A stretch of 64,000 nucleotides of DNA from Prevotella sp. 885 (GTDB lineage: Bacteria; Bacteroidota; Bacteroidia; Bacteroidales; Bacteroidaceae), in NCBI RefSeq assembly GCF_002265625.1, contig NZ_NOVE01000012.1:1-64000 (forward strand), in the 5' to 3' direction. Positions 53,813 through 62,054 of the stretch are shown piece after piece. The translations under genes and the position numbers were made by a program. The notes beneath the pieces were generated by a model. That model was not told the DNA's origin. It saw only the letters and a program-made list of their open reading frames with translations, and made no database searches. Every line of letters begins with the position of its first letter. The first letter of the stretch is position 1.

Positions 53813-54694
53813 TTACTCAGCCGTCAAGGCAATCTTTCTCTCCTTGTCACCGACCTTCAGCAGATAGATGCCCTTTTTGGGTAATGTAATCTTTGTATTT
53901 CCCGCCTCTGCCATTTTGCTTTGCAGCAAAGCTCCGTCTGGCGAATACACCGTAAGGCTGCATGGCGACTTGATGCCACTGACCTCCACTGACAGACCGT
54001 TGACTGTCACCTTTAGTTCCGCACCCTCGATGTCTGTCACTTGTGTAGAGTTTCTCGAATACAGCAAGGTGTTGTTGTTAGAACACTCAAGCAAGCTGCT
54101 TCCTATGCCGTCAATACTGAATGAGCTGTTTAACAGCACTCCCCTTGTGGAAGCAAGACCCTTCAGCCATTTTCCAGAACCACTGTACTCATCGCACGTC
54201 TCATCATAATACTCTTTTAATTCCATTGCCGTCAGTCCGCTTTCTGTGGTATTAGTGCCCGTGTACATAACGTAACTTCTGCGTGGTTCTTCCTCTGCAT
54301 TCATAGATTCGCAGCTGTAGACGTAGCAACCTTCACCCACTTTAAGACCGAAATCATACATCAAGTACCATGCCTTCGACTTTGTTTCCGGATTCATGAA
54401 GAACACCTTGTCTCCATCTGTACGGATGTAAGCCACCAGTTTTCGTGACGTAGCATCATTCTCATATTCACTATACATTTTCATGGAAGCATAACCGTCG
54501 ATGGTCTCCGTACCGTCCAACGAAACAATCTGAATGTGAATCTTGGGGTTAGGTTCCATGTTCCATAGCTCCGTCTTCCATGACGTGCCCTCCTTAAAGA
54601 AGGTCTGGGCATTCATTAGTGTTGGCGCAAATGCCAACAATCCTACGAGTAAAGCTATTACTCCTAAAGTCCTAAATTTTAATTCCTTTTTCAT
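53813..54694 (-). CDS. Secreted protein with T9SS type A C-terminal signal
   Basis: 293 residues. Signal peptide (hydrophobic core LGVIALLVGLLAFAPTL, cleavage after MNAQ). The body (about 28-210) has no recognised fold; it includes EGTSWKTELWNMEPNP and DGYASMKMYSEYENDATSRK. The last ~80 residues (VTVNGLSVEVSGIKSPCSLT, then GIYLLKVGDKERKIALTAE) are a typical T9SS C-terminal domain. It would be exported by the GldKLMN system encoded at the start of the window. Its opening words resemble those of the divergent protein at 54897 (LTDGKEWHCMED versus EGTSWKTELWN), suggesting related families. Confidence 0.8.
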   Translation of the reverse strand: MKKELKFRTLGVIALLVGLLAFAPTLMNAQTFFKEGTSWKTELWNMEPNPKIHIQIVSLDGTETIDGYASMKMYSEYENDATSRKLVAYIRTDGDKVFFMNPETKSKAWYLMYDFGLKVGEGCYVYSCESMNAEEEPRRSYVMYTGTNTTESGLTAMELKEYYDETCDEYSGSGKWLKGLASTRGVLLNSSFSIDGIGSSLLECSNNNTLLYSRNSTQVTDIEGAELKVTVNGLSVEVSGIKSPCSLTVYSPDGALLQSKMAEAGNTKITLPKKGIYLLKVGDKERKIALTAE

Positions 54695-54749
54695 AATCTT
54701 TAGAATTTGGCTGTTGATAGATGTTAACTAATTGGTCTTCGTTTTATTG

Positions 54750-54757
54750 CAAATATA
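54750..54757 (-). promoter_or_regulatory. -7 box of the secreted-protein gene (minus)
   Basis: TATATTTG on the minus strand, 55 bp before the start codon at 54694. Confidence 0.5.
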
Positions 54758-54822
54758 GACATAAAAACGTGTTTTACTAACAAAAATGCCATTATTTATT
54801 CGTTTTTTTTATAATATTTAAC

Positions 54823-54830
54823 GGGGGGGG
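54823..54830. promoter_or_regulatory. Tract of eight guanines between divergent promoters
   Basis: GGGGGGGG lies 22 bp upstream of the + strand -7 box at 54853, at the place where a -33 element would sit. Homopolymer G tracts in such positions are classic slipped-strand sites. T-runs flank it on both sides. Confidence 0.6.
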
Positions 54831-54852
54831 TGCTTCGCATCTTTTTTTTATT

Positions 54853-54860
54853 TATATTTG
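54853..54860 (+). promoter_or_regulatory. -7 box of the secreted-protein gene (plus)
   Basis: TATATTTG matches TAnnTTTG, 36 bp before the ATG at 54897. It also shows that an in-frame TTG at 54858 is not the start. Confidence 0.55.
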
Positions 54861-54896
54861 CAAAAGCTTAATATTCACGTTAAAGTATTAACCATT

Positions 54897-55625
54897 ATGA
54901 GAATCATTCTTTTAACCTTATTTGTGTTATTTGCAAGAGTTGCAGAAGCACAAGACTATCTTCCGATGCTTACGGATGGCAAGGAATGGCATTGTATGGA
55001 AGATGTTAAATATTCACTGCGTGACGGTAAGTTTCCTTTAACCATCAAAGTGGTGAAGGACACTATCGTGGGGAATCAGACATATAAGTTGATATGTAAA
55101 GAGTATACTGACTCTGTACCTGACGTTATAAGCAGGCAAAATTGTTGGCTTGCTTATGAGTGTGACTCTAAAATCTACAGATACGACCTGCCGGAAAAAA
55201 ACAGCGTGCTGTTGTTGGATTTCAGTCTTCGCAAAGGTGATATTGCCACGGAGGTTGGTGCTGTAGTGGCTGAGGAGGATACCATATATTGTTATGGGCA
55301 GTATCGCCGTCGCCTGAGATTGTCTATTCCAAATAGAGAGGAAGATGTCTATTGGGTTGAAGGAATAGGTAGCAATACTGATGGCGGTCTTATTCCACAG
55401 CAGGTTATGTCATATGTGCATGAGGCGCATATCGTAGCTTGCTACGAGAACGGCAAACTTGTTTTCGACGAAAATTGCTTCACTTCTAAGACAGCTGCTA
55501 TAGATGGCGTTCTGATGGATGCCGAACAGAATGGCAAGGTGTATGACTTGTCGGGTAGGATGGTGTCTGGAAAGCGGAATGGTGTTTACATCCAGAATGG
55601 ACGCAAATATGTTTCGCAGCCATAG
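54897..55625 (+). CDS. Secreted protein with T9SS-like C-terminal tail
   Basis: 242 residues from the ATG at 54897, which gives the signal peptide RIILLTLFVLFARVAEAQ. The body (DYLPMLTDGKEWHCMEDVKY, VVKDTIVGNQTYKLICKEYT, YWVEGIGSNTDGGL) resembles a group of Prevotella/Bacteroides secreted proteins of unknown function. The end, KVYDLSGRMVSGKRNGVYIQ, is a short T9SS type A-like signal. It is divergent from a similar cargo at 53813 and its promoter carries the poly-G tract. Confidence 0.78.
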   Translation: MRIILLTLFVLFARVAEAQDYLPMLTDGKEWHCMEDVKYSLRDGKFPLTIKVVKDTIVGNQTYKLICKEYTDSVPDVISRQNCWLAYECDSKIYRYDLPEKNSVLLLDFSLRKGDIATEVGAVVAEEDTIYCYGQYRRRLRLSIPNREEDVYWVEGIGSNTDGGLIPQQVMSYVHEAHIVACYENGKLVFDENCFTSKTAAIDGVLMDAEQNGKVYDLSGRMVSGKRNGVYIQNGRKYVSQP

Positions 55626-55725
55626 CCCTGCCATCGCCAGTTATTATTTTTTAATTAGTAGTTATTAATTGGCTACGCCATCAGTCAGTAAAAACGTGTT
55701 AAATTATTAGCTTAATTATCATATT

Positions 55726-55965
55726 ATGAGGGAAATAATCAGAGAAATTGTCTACTATGGCAATTGGGTGTTGTTGCTTGCCATAATGATTATGATAGTG
55801 ATGTACTTATATCGCATTATTCGTGCATTAATATCTGGAAATACAGACCGCATAAAGATAAATCTGCTTTTAGGAGCAATAGGTTTAGTGATACTGTTCA
55901 CAATACTTTCTTGTGATGATGGTCAGTTTAGCCGCCAGTTAGAAACAATCAAGAGTCTGTTCTGA
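55726..55965 (+). CDS. Small inner-membrane protein of unknown function
   Basis: 79 residues with two membrane helices (about 12-33 and 46-62: LLLAIMIMIVMYLYRII and LLLGAIGLVILFTIL). A Cys follows the second helix. No family recognised. The start MREIIREIVYYGNWVLLL follows 100 bp of AT-rich DNA after the previous gene, and base composition is lower in GC than most of the window, as for its neighbour. Confidence 0.6.
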   Translation: MREIIREIVYYGNWVLLLAIMIMIVMYLYRIIRALISGNTDRIKINLLLGAIGLVILFTILSCDDGQFSRQLETIKSLF

Positions 55966-55990
55966 AAAAATACAGCTGACAAGACAAACC

Positions 55991-56023
55991 TGCGGGGCTA
56001 TGGCGTCTCGCCGTAGCCCCGCA
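55991..56023. repeat. Hairpin of the GGCTATGGCG family, copy 4 (extended)
   Basis: TGCGGGGCTATGGCG pairs with CGCCGTAGCCCCGCA, a 15-bp stem with one G-U pair and a TCT loop. It is the longest member of the family in the window. Confidence 0.85.
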
Positions 56024-56099
56024 GTCTCCCATAGCAAGCGCACTCCGCAGATTGCTTTGTCAGCTTGTCCGTGGCCACTCGCAGCTAATGCTTGATCGT

Positions 56100-56145
56100 T
56101 CGTGGGTGCGTGGCTACGGCGAGACGCCATAGCCTCCTATGTTTG
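56100..56145. repeat. Hairpin of the GGCTATGGCG family, copy 5
   Basis: TCGTGGGTGCGT, then GGCTACGGCG-AGA-CGCCATAGCC (56112-56134), then CCTCCTATGTTTG. Nearly identical to 13431-13475. Confidence 0.8.
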
Positions 56146-56217
56146 TTCTGCTGCTTGTGGCTCCTTAGTGTTGCTGCGGAGGCTGACTGTAATACGTAAC
56201 TTTTTACCACTGGCGAC

Positions 56218-56520
56218 CTCCGTTACTGTATGACAGTATGAGCAGCGCCGTGTCCCGATGGGACACGTATCTATCAGAAACCCACTGCAAGCTCCGAAGG
56301 AGCGCCGCTGTGGGTAAGCAAAGACGCTCACACTCTCTCTTGGTTCCGCGAAGCGGGACCTATGTACTGTCCTCAATACCATCGTGGATATGTCAGTCCC
56401 GCTTCGCGGAACTGTTGTGGGGAGGGGTTGTCGTTCGTACCCACAGCTGCGCTGCTTCGCAGCTTGCAGTGGGTTTCTGATAGTAGGTCCCACTTCGCGG
56501 AACCATGCTGCTTGTGGTTC
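56218..56520 (+). repeat. Palindromic mosaic repeat, copy C
   Basis: Same order of hairpins as copy B at 53406-53703 and over 90% identical, including the CTCCGTTACTGTATGACAGT start and TGCTGCTTGTGGTTC end. Bases 56521-56612 continue with CTAAGTTTGCATTGTCTGCC (the tail shared with 13462-13490), then AATTCAAAACTC words. Nothing coding is seen. Confidence 0.85.
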
Positions 56521-56612
56521 CTAAGTTTGCATTGTCTGCCGTAATTCTAAACTGAATAATTCACAATCGCAGGCGAAGCCGAGAACAATTCAAAACTCAA
56601 AATTCAAAACTC

Positions 56613-57848
56613 CTAATTCGCGGAGCGATTCTGTCCGATTGTCTCCTTTCTGAGGAAGTCCTCAAACTCCTGGCGGTAACCGTTGAAGACGTTGATATCC
56701 ACTTCGGGGTGGATACCCTTAACCCTTCCGTCGGGACATAGCTGCCAGATTACGAGGTTGATGTCGGGCTTGTATTCGCCGTAGCGGGCTATCCATACGT
56801 TGTAGTCGTGCTTCAGGTCGGGAGCGGTGGAGAGATATCTGTTGACGAAGCTTTGCGAAATGTAGAGGACGGGGCGTGTGCCGGTGTGTTTGCCTACGAT
56901 ACGCAGCCAAGTCCTTATCGCCTTGAACATCACCGCCGGTCCACCCATCGCCTTTATCTGAGCGTGCGTCGGCTCTACGTCGAGCACGGGAGGCAGGTCG
57001 CCCTTGCGAAACTTCGAGTTGGCTATGAAGAAGCGGGCTTGCGCCGCTGCCGGCGTGCGTGTGGAGAAGAAGTGGTAAGCGCCGCAGGGGATGCCCTTCG
57101 CACGTGCAGCCAGATAGTCGGCGGAGAAGTAGCGGTTGCGTATGGAGGTGCCCTCCGTCGACTTGATGTAGCAGAAGGAGATGGGATAGTCCACGGTGCC
57201 CTTCACGCGCTTCTTCGATATGGTGCCGAGGTGCGTGATGCGAATCTTGCTCCAGTCGATGGGGTAGTGGCGTCGTCCCACGTCGTGCTGGAAGCGCGAG
57301 ATGTCGATGCCGTAGATGCGGTCTGTGGTGTATTCCAGACGCTCTCCGAGATAGCGGTCAGCCCGCCATTCGCCCACTCTGAGGCGCTTGTTTCTTGCCA
57401 GCGCAAAGCCGAAGCCCGTGCGCTTACCGTCCACCCAGTCGCCGAGATAGACGCTGTTCTCCGGACTCGTGAACAGGCCGTAACCGTCAGCTATGGCGTC
57501 GCGGTTCATCGTGCCCGAGTAAGTGCCCGTCGAGTCGGTGCGCGTGCCGCTTACCAGCGTGTCCGCCCGCCATGTTCCGACGATGCGGTGGCCCAAAGAG
57601 TCGTGGCAGACACCCTTGCCCGAGCGCTTGCCCATGTGCCATTGTCCTGCGTAAATGACGCTGTCGCCGATGCTCAGCTGTCCGTAACCCTCATACTTGC
57701 CGTTGCTGATGCCGCCACGGTAAGTCATGCCGCCACGGGTCAGGACCGTCTGACCGTCGTAAGGCACGTCGCGGCATGCAGCGAGGAGCAGCGTGAGGAG
57801 CAATGCTATGAGGGGTGAAAAGAATATGTGTGAGTGTTTGGTATTCAT
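56613..57848 (-). CDS. MORN-repeat GH25 (lysozyme-like) lipoprotein
   Basis: About 411 residues from the ATG at 57848, which gives a lipoprotein signal (LLLTLLLAAC). Four MORN repeats follow at about 30-160: YRGGISNGKYEGYGQL, YAGQWHMGKRSGKGVC, YSGTMNRDAIADGYGLF and YLGDWVDGKRTGFGF. The GH25 domain is at about 180-390: YGIDISRFQHD, CYIKSTEGTSI, GAYHFFS and VLDVEPTHAQ, with the catalytic Asp/Glu residues present. GH25 enzymes cleave the beta-1,4 bond of peptidoglycan. Fusion to MORN repeats is unusual outside Bacteroidales. It is 39 bp downstream of the 57888-58871 gene and should share its transcript. Confidence 0.88.
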   Translation of the reverse strand: MNTKHSHIFFSPLIALLLTLLLAACRDVPYDGQTVLTRGGMTYRGGISNGKYEGYGQLSIGDSVIYAGQWHMGKRSGKGVCHDSLGHRIVGTWRADTLVSGTRTDSTGTYSGTMNRDAIADGYGLFTSPENSVYLGDWVDGKRTGFGFALARNKRLRVGEWRADRYLGERLEYTTDRIYGIDISRFQHDVGRRHYPIDWSKIRITHLGTISKKRVKGTVDYPISFCYIKSTEGTSIRNRYFSADYLAARAKGIPCGAYHFFSTRTPAAAQARFFIANSKFRKGDLPPVLDVEPTHAQIKAMGGPAVMFKAIRTWLRIVGKHTGTRPVLYISQSFVNRYLSTAPDLKHDYNVWIARYGEYKPDINLVIWQLCPDGRVKGIHPEVDINVFNGYRQEFEDFLRKETIGQNRSAN

Positions 57849-57887
57849 GATTGCTTGTTGTCTTTTTCTATATCTCCATACTAACAA

Positions 57888-58871
57888 CTATCTGTCAATG
57901 CGGACTATGCGGTTGCCCTTTACCAGGCCGAGCGGCCATCCCTTCGCCGTAAACACAGCGCTGCCGTCGCTGGCAAGGATGCGTGGCAGATTGTGCTGTC
58001 CCTTGCGGATGCTTCCGGGGATAATCTGTGGCGACACCGTGTCGCACGCCAGACCGTTCTCGCCCAGTCCGCCGAATCCCACAGCCCTGACGTCCCTTGT
58101 CTGCGAGAGGTTCCACGGCATCCGTGTCATCGCCGATACGCCGTCCGGTGTCTGCTGGTCCTTCGTCTGGAGGACAGTGGGCGAGGAGGCGTTGCCGTTG
58201 CTGACGACGGTCATAGGCTGACGGGTCAGCTTGCCCGCCTGGTCCCGATAAACAGCCACGTAAAGGTTCTGGTCCTTCATGGTCAGCCTGACGTTCTTCT
58301 TGGCGATGAGGCTGTCGATGATGCGTTCCGCCGCCTTCACGCCGTCATACTCCTTGTTCACCCACTGAGCCATACCCGCAATATGCTGATAGCCGTTGTC
58401 CTGCACGCCATGCACGCGCAGATAGTAAGCCAGCTCGTCATGCTGTTGTTGCAGCGTGCGGAGCTGGTCCTTCACGGAGCGTTGGCAGAAGACGAGGAGC
58501 GAGTCGGCGGTTATGCGTCCGTGCTTCTTCGGCGTGACGTCAACGCACGCCACGCGACCCTTGCAAGAAGGCAGCAGAGGCAGCGTGTTTATCCAGCAGC
58601 CCGCCATGTGATGACGGTGCAGCGCCGAGTCGCGGTAGGCGGTCACGCCGTGCGGCTTGTTGTCCGTGCTGAGGCTGTCGAAGAAGAGTATGGGGTGTCC
58701 GTCGGCGCAGATGGCTTGCCATGACGTGCGCTCCACGACGAGCATGCAGCGCTTCATCTCGTCGGCAGAGGCAGGCTTGAGCTGCCATCCCACCACGCCA
58801 GCCAAAGCCACCACCACGAGCAAGAGCACCGAGATGATGATTTTTTTTCTTGATAATCTTATGTCTTTCAT
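57888..58871 (-). CDS. Membrane-anchored extracytoplasmic protein of unknown function
   Basis: About 327 residues from the ATG at 58871 (MKDIRLSRKKIIISVLLLVV), giving one N-terminal membrane helix (about 10-30). Longer in-frame extension upstream has no protein character. The middle (about 130-200) is helical with a possible coiled coil (VKDQLRTLQQQHDELAYYLR). The C-terminal ~100 residues include GFGGLGENGLACDTVSPQII and ASDGSAVFTAKGWPLGLVKG, faintly like the end of trypsin-fold domains. I cannot assign a catalytic triad. It is probably a partner of the GH25 protein encoded next. Confidence 0.65.
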   Translation of the reverse strand: MKDIRLSRKKIIISVLLLVVVALAGVVGWQLKPASADEMKRCMLVVERTSWQAICADGHPILFFDSLSTDNKPHGVTAYRDSALHRHHMAGCWINTLPLLPSCKGRVACVDVTPKKHGRITADSLLVFCQRSVKDQLRTLQQQHDELAYYLRVHGVQDNGYQHIAGMAQWVNKEYDGVKAAERIIDSLIAKKNVRLTMKDQNLYVAVYRDQAGKLTRQPMTVVSNGNASSPTVLQTKDQQTPDGVSAMTRMPWNLSQTRDVRAVGFGGLGENGLACDTVSPQIIPGSIRKGQHNLPRILASDGSAVFTAKGWPLGLVKGNRIVRIDR

Positions 58872-58992
58872 AACTATGCTGTCCTTTATATAATATGTAA
58901 GCGGATAAGTGTAACTGACGGCGAAATTACAAATAATATCTTTATGTCGTACATTAAAATCGGAATAGTTTTCAGGTTTTTTAGTCATATAT

Positions 58993-59023
58993 TTTGTATA
59001 TTCCGCGGTTAGTCGTATCTTTG
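58993..59023 (+). promoter_or_regulatory. Promoter of the PASTA-rluD-ddl operon
   Basis: TTTG at 58993-58996, a 19-bp gap, then TATCTTTG at 59016-59023: the best match to the Bacteroides -33/-7 consensus in the window. The leader is about 27 nt. Confidence 0.75.
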
Positions 59024-59053
59024 CATACTTACAAAACGAAGAAAAGACGAAGT

Positions 59054-59725
59054 ATGAAGCCATTCGAATTCCTCCGCAAACTCGCAAGCCGCTATCTCCT
59101 TGGCAATCTGATTGCCATGGCGCTTGTGGTCGTGGCAGTATGCCTCGGCGTGAGATACGGACTTGACATCTATACGCACCACGGCGAGAAGATAATGATA
59201 CCAGATGTGCGCCGCAAGTCGTTTTCCGATGCCAGCTACCTCCTTGAAGACGCCAAGCTGAAGGTGGTGGTCAGCGACACGGGCTACGTGCCCGGTCTGC
59301 CGCCCGACTGCATCCTTGAGCAGACACCCGCCTCAGGCGAGTACGTCAAGTCGGGCCACATCGTTTATCTTGTCGTAAACGCCACGTCCACACCGACGCT
59401 AACTGTTCCCGACGTCATCGACAACAGCTCGCTGCGTGAGGCGATGGCAAAGCTGTCTGCCATGGGATTCAAGCTGACGCAGCCGCAATACATAGACGGC
59501 GAGCGCGAGTGGGTGTACGGCATCACCGTAAAAGGACGCCATGTGAGCGCCGGCGACAAGGTGTCCGTGAATGACTATATCACCATACAGGTGGGCAACG
59601 GACAGCGCGACTCCACCGAAATGGTGAACTACACCGACGCTCCCGAACCCGAATATGACATGGAACAGGAGGAAGAGTCGGGCGACGTGGACGAATTTCA
59701 CGAGGTGACCGGACCGGAGCAGTAA
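59054..59725 (+). CDS. PASTA domain-containing membrane protein
   Basis: 223 residues from the ATG at 59054, after a consensus promoter. One membrane helix (about 17-40: LGNLIAMALVVVAVCLGV) places the rest outside. Two or three PASTA modules follow: MIPDVRRKSFSDASYLLEDA, VPDVIDNSSLREAMAKLSAM, with DKVSVNDYITIQVGNG as a typical module end. PASTA modules bind uncross-linked peptidoglycan or its parts. The C-terminal tail is acidic (EYDMEQEEESGDVDEFHE). It heads an operon with rluD-like and ddl genes, which again points to the cell wall. Confidence 0.9.
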   Translation: MKPFEFLRKLASRYLLGNLIAMALVVVAVCLGVRYGLDIYTHHGEKIMIPDVRRKSFSDASYLLEDAKLKVVVSDTGYVPGLPPDCILEQTPASGEYVKSGHIVYLVVNATSTPTLTVPDVIDNSSLREAMAKLSAMGFKLTQPQYIDGEREWVYGITVKGRHVSAGDKVSVNDYITIQVGNGQRDSTEMVNYTDAPEPEYDMEQEEESGDVDEFHEVTGPEQ

Positions 59726-59756
59726 ACAGATAGAAAAATATATACAACAGAATTAA

Positions 59757-60860
59757 ATGCAAATAGAAGACGACACACTACTCAATCCCGTTGAGGACGA
59801 AACCCTGCTTACCCCTGCTGAGGACGATGACGAGACAGGACAGCTGTACGAGCACTTCCGCTTCGTGGCTGACCCGGGCATGGCACCGCTGCGCGTAGAC
59901 AAGTTTATGTCGGAGAAGCTGCCACACTCGTCGCGCAACCGCATCCAGAACGCCGCCGACTCAGGCTTCGTGCATGTCAACGACCGCCCCGTGAAGAGCA
60001 ACTACAAGGTGCGCCCCGGCGACGTGGTGACGCTCATGCTGGACCGTCCACGTCATGACACAAGCATCGTGGCTGAGGACCTGCCCATCAACGTAGTTTA
60101 CGAAGACCAGGACATAATGGTGGTGAACAAGGAGGCTGGCATGGTGGTTCATCCCGGTGCAGGCAACTTCACCGGTACGCTGGTCAACGCCATAGCATGG
60201 CATCTGCGCGACCTGAAGAGCTACGACCCCAACGACCCCGAGGTGGGACTGGTGCATCGTATTGACAAGGACACGTCAGGACTGCTGGTCGTTGCTAAGA
60301 CGCCGCAGGCGAAGACATCGCTCGGCGTGCAGTTCTTCAACAAGACCACACACCGATCTTACAATGCCTTGGTGTGGGGCAACCTCGTTGAGGACGAAGG
60401 ACGCATCGAAGGCAACATCGCACGCGACCCCAAGGACCGTCTGCGCATGACCGTCATGTCGCCCGACTCAGGCATCGGCAAGGAAGCCGTCACACACTGG
60501 CGCGTCATAGAGCGCTTCGGATACGTGACGCTCATCGAGTGTCGTCTTGAGACGGGACGCACACATCAGATACGTGCCCACATGAAGCACATCGGACATC
60601 CGCTCTTCGGCGACGAACGCTACGGCGGTATGGAGATACTCCGCGGCGAACGCTCTGCCACATACAAGGCGTTCATCCAGAACTGCTTCAAGACCTGCCC
60701 GCGTCAGGCGCTCCACGCCCGCACACTCGGCTTCGTCCATCCCAAGACCAAGCAGCAGATGGACTTCACCTCAGACCTGCCGCAGGATCTGGATCAGCTC
60801 ATTCAGAAGTGGAGAGGATACATCAAGGGCACCACACGCGACACCTTCGAGGAGCGATAG
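59757..60860 (+). CDS. rluD: RluD/RluA family 23S rRNA pseudouridine synthase
   Basis: 367 residues. An S4 RNA-binding domain (about 40-100: RVDKFMSEKLPHSSRNRIQN) precedes the catalytic domain with HRIDKDTSGLLVVAKT (catalytic Asp about 168) and CRLETGRTHQIRAHMKHIGHP. It converts uridines in helix 69 of 23S rRNA if it is a true RluD; the family also has tRNA-acting members. The N-terminus has a ~35-residue acidic extension. It starts 31 bp after the PASTA gene. Confidence 0.9.
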   Translation: MQIEDDTLLNPVEDETLLTPAEDDDETGQLYEHFRFVADPGMAPLRVDKFMSEKLPHSSRNRIQNAADSGFVHVNDRPVKSNYKVRPGDVVTLMLDRPRHDTSIVAEDLPINVVYEDQDIMVVNKEAGMVVHPGAGNFTGTLVNAIAWHLRDLKSYDPNDPEVGLVHRIDKDTSGLLVVAKTPQAKTSLGVQFFNKTTHRSYNALVWGNLVEDEGRIEGNIARDPKDRLRMTVMSPDSGIGKEAVTHWRVIERFGYVTLIECRLETGRTHQIRAHMKHIGHPLFGDERYGGMEILRGERSATYKAFIQNCFKTCPRQALHARTLGFVHPKTKQQMDFTSDLPQDLDQLIQKWRGYIKGTTRDTFEER

Positions 60861-60902
60861 TAACAGACATATATAAAATAGGTATAGAATAACAATCATA
60901 AT

Positions 60903-61907
60903 ATGGAAACACTTAAACGCAACATCGCCATCGTATGTGGCGGTGACTCATCAGAACACGACGTGTCCATGCGCTCTGCACAGGGAATCTACTCCTTCTT
61001 CGACAAGGAGCGTTACAACGTATATGTAGTGGACGTGAAGGGACGTGACTGGAAGGTAAACCTTCCTGACGGCAATACGGTCAGCGTGGACCGTAGCGAC
61101 TTCTCTTGCATGATAGACGGCAAGCTGGTCGTGTTCGACTATGCGTACATCACCATTCACGGCACCCCCGGCGAGAATGGTGTGATGCAGGGCTACTTCG
61201 AACTGCTCCACATCCCGTACAGCACATCAGGCGTACTGGTGGAGGCAATGACCTTCGACAAGTATGTCCTCAACCACTATCTCCGCGGATGGGGTGTGAA
61301 CGTGGCCAAGAGCCTGCTCATAAGACGCGGCGAGGAATCGAAGTACACCGAAGAATACATTGAGAAAGAGATTGGCATGCCTTGCTTCGTTAAGCCGGCT
61401 GCAGACGGTTCGAGCTTCGGCGTATCGAAGGTGAAGAATGCAGACCAGCTTGCTCCGGCGCTCCGCGTGGCTTTCATGGAGAGCGACGAGGTGATGATTG
61501 AGTCGCTGCTCGAGGGTACCGAAATCTCTATCGGTTGCTACAAGACAAAGAAGAAGTCGGTGGTGTTCCCCGCTACAGAGGTGGTCACCAGCAACGAATT
61601 CTTCGACTATGACGCCAAGTATAACGGACAGGTGCAGGAGATTACGCCGGCTCGCATTGATCCCGAGACAGCTCGCCGCGTGGCAGAGGAGACAAGCCGC
61701 ATCTACGACATCCTCCACTGCAACGGCATCATCCGCATTGACTATATCATCTCGAAGGACACTGAGGGCAACGACGTCATCAACATGCTCGAGATAAACA
61801 CCACACCGGGAATGACAGCCACCAGCTTCATACCGCAGCAGGTAAGAGCCGCAGGACTGGACATCAAGGAGGTGCTCTCAGATATAGTGGAGAACCAGTT
61901 TGTATAA
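60903..61907 (+). CDS. ddl: D-alanine--D-alanine ligase
   Basis: 334 residues. ATP-grasp enzyme: N-terminal IAIVCGGDSSEHDVSMRSAQ, HGTPGENGVMQGYFELL, FVKPAADGSSFGVSKV, and the Mg-binding end NMLEINTTPGMTATSFIPQQ. It makes the D-Ala-D-Ala dipeptide for peptidoglycan. The position usually examined for vancomycin-type specificity cannot be judged by eye. It is third in the operon, after the rluD-like gene. Confidence 0.95.
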   Translation: METLKRNIAIVCGGDSSEHDVSMRSAQGIYSFFDKERYNVYVVDVKGRDWKVNLPDGNTVSVDRSDFSCMIDGKLVVFDYAYITIHGTPGENGVMQGYFELLHIPYSTSGVLVEAMTFDKYVLNHYLRGWGVNVAKSLLIRRGEESKYTEEYIEKEIGMPCFVKPAADGSSFGVSKVKNADQLAPALRVAFMESDEVMIESLLEGTEISIGCYKTKKKSVVFPATEVVTSNEFFDYDAKYNGQVQEITPARIDPETARRVAEETSRIYDILHCNGIIRIDYIISKDTEGNDVINMLEINTTPGMTATSFIPQQVRAAGLDIKEVLSDIVENQFV

Positions 61908-61921
61908 TCATTTAATTTTAG

Positions 61922-62046
61922 AATTGAGAATTGAAAGTTGATAGTTATGATTACTTTTTATGATTACTATATATAATGTAATCTAAAAATATGTCATCGC
62001 TCGGCTTTTGCAAGAACTTTCAATTCTCAACTCCTAACTATCAACT
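61922..62046. repeat. Inverted-repeat intergenic element, GTTGAGAGTT type, copy 2
   Basis: AATTGAGAATTGAAAGTT (61922-61939) and 62015-62032 pair at 17 of 18 positions, and GTTGATAGTTA near 61937 pairs with 62036-62046. The core holds TCATCGCTCGGCTTTTGCA, the inverse of the 381-546 element core. It fills the gap between ddl and the acyltransferase gene. Confidence 0.7.
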
Positions 62047-62054
62047 TATCAGAT

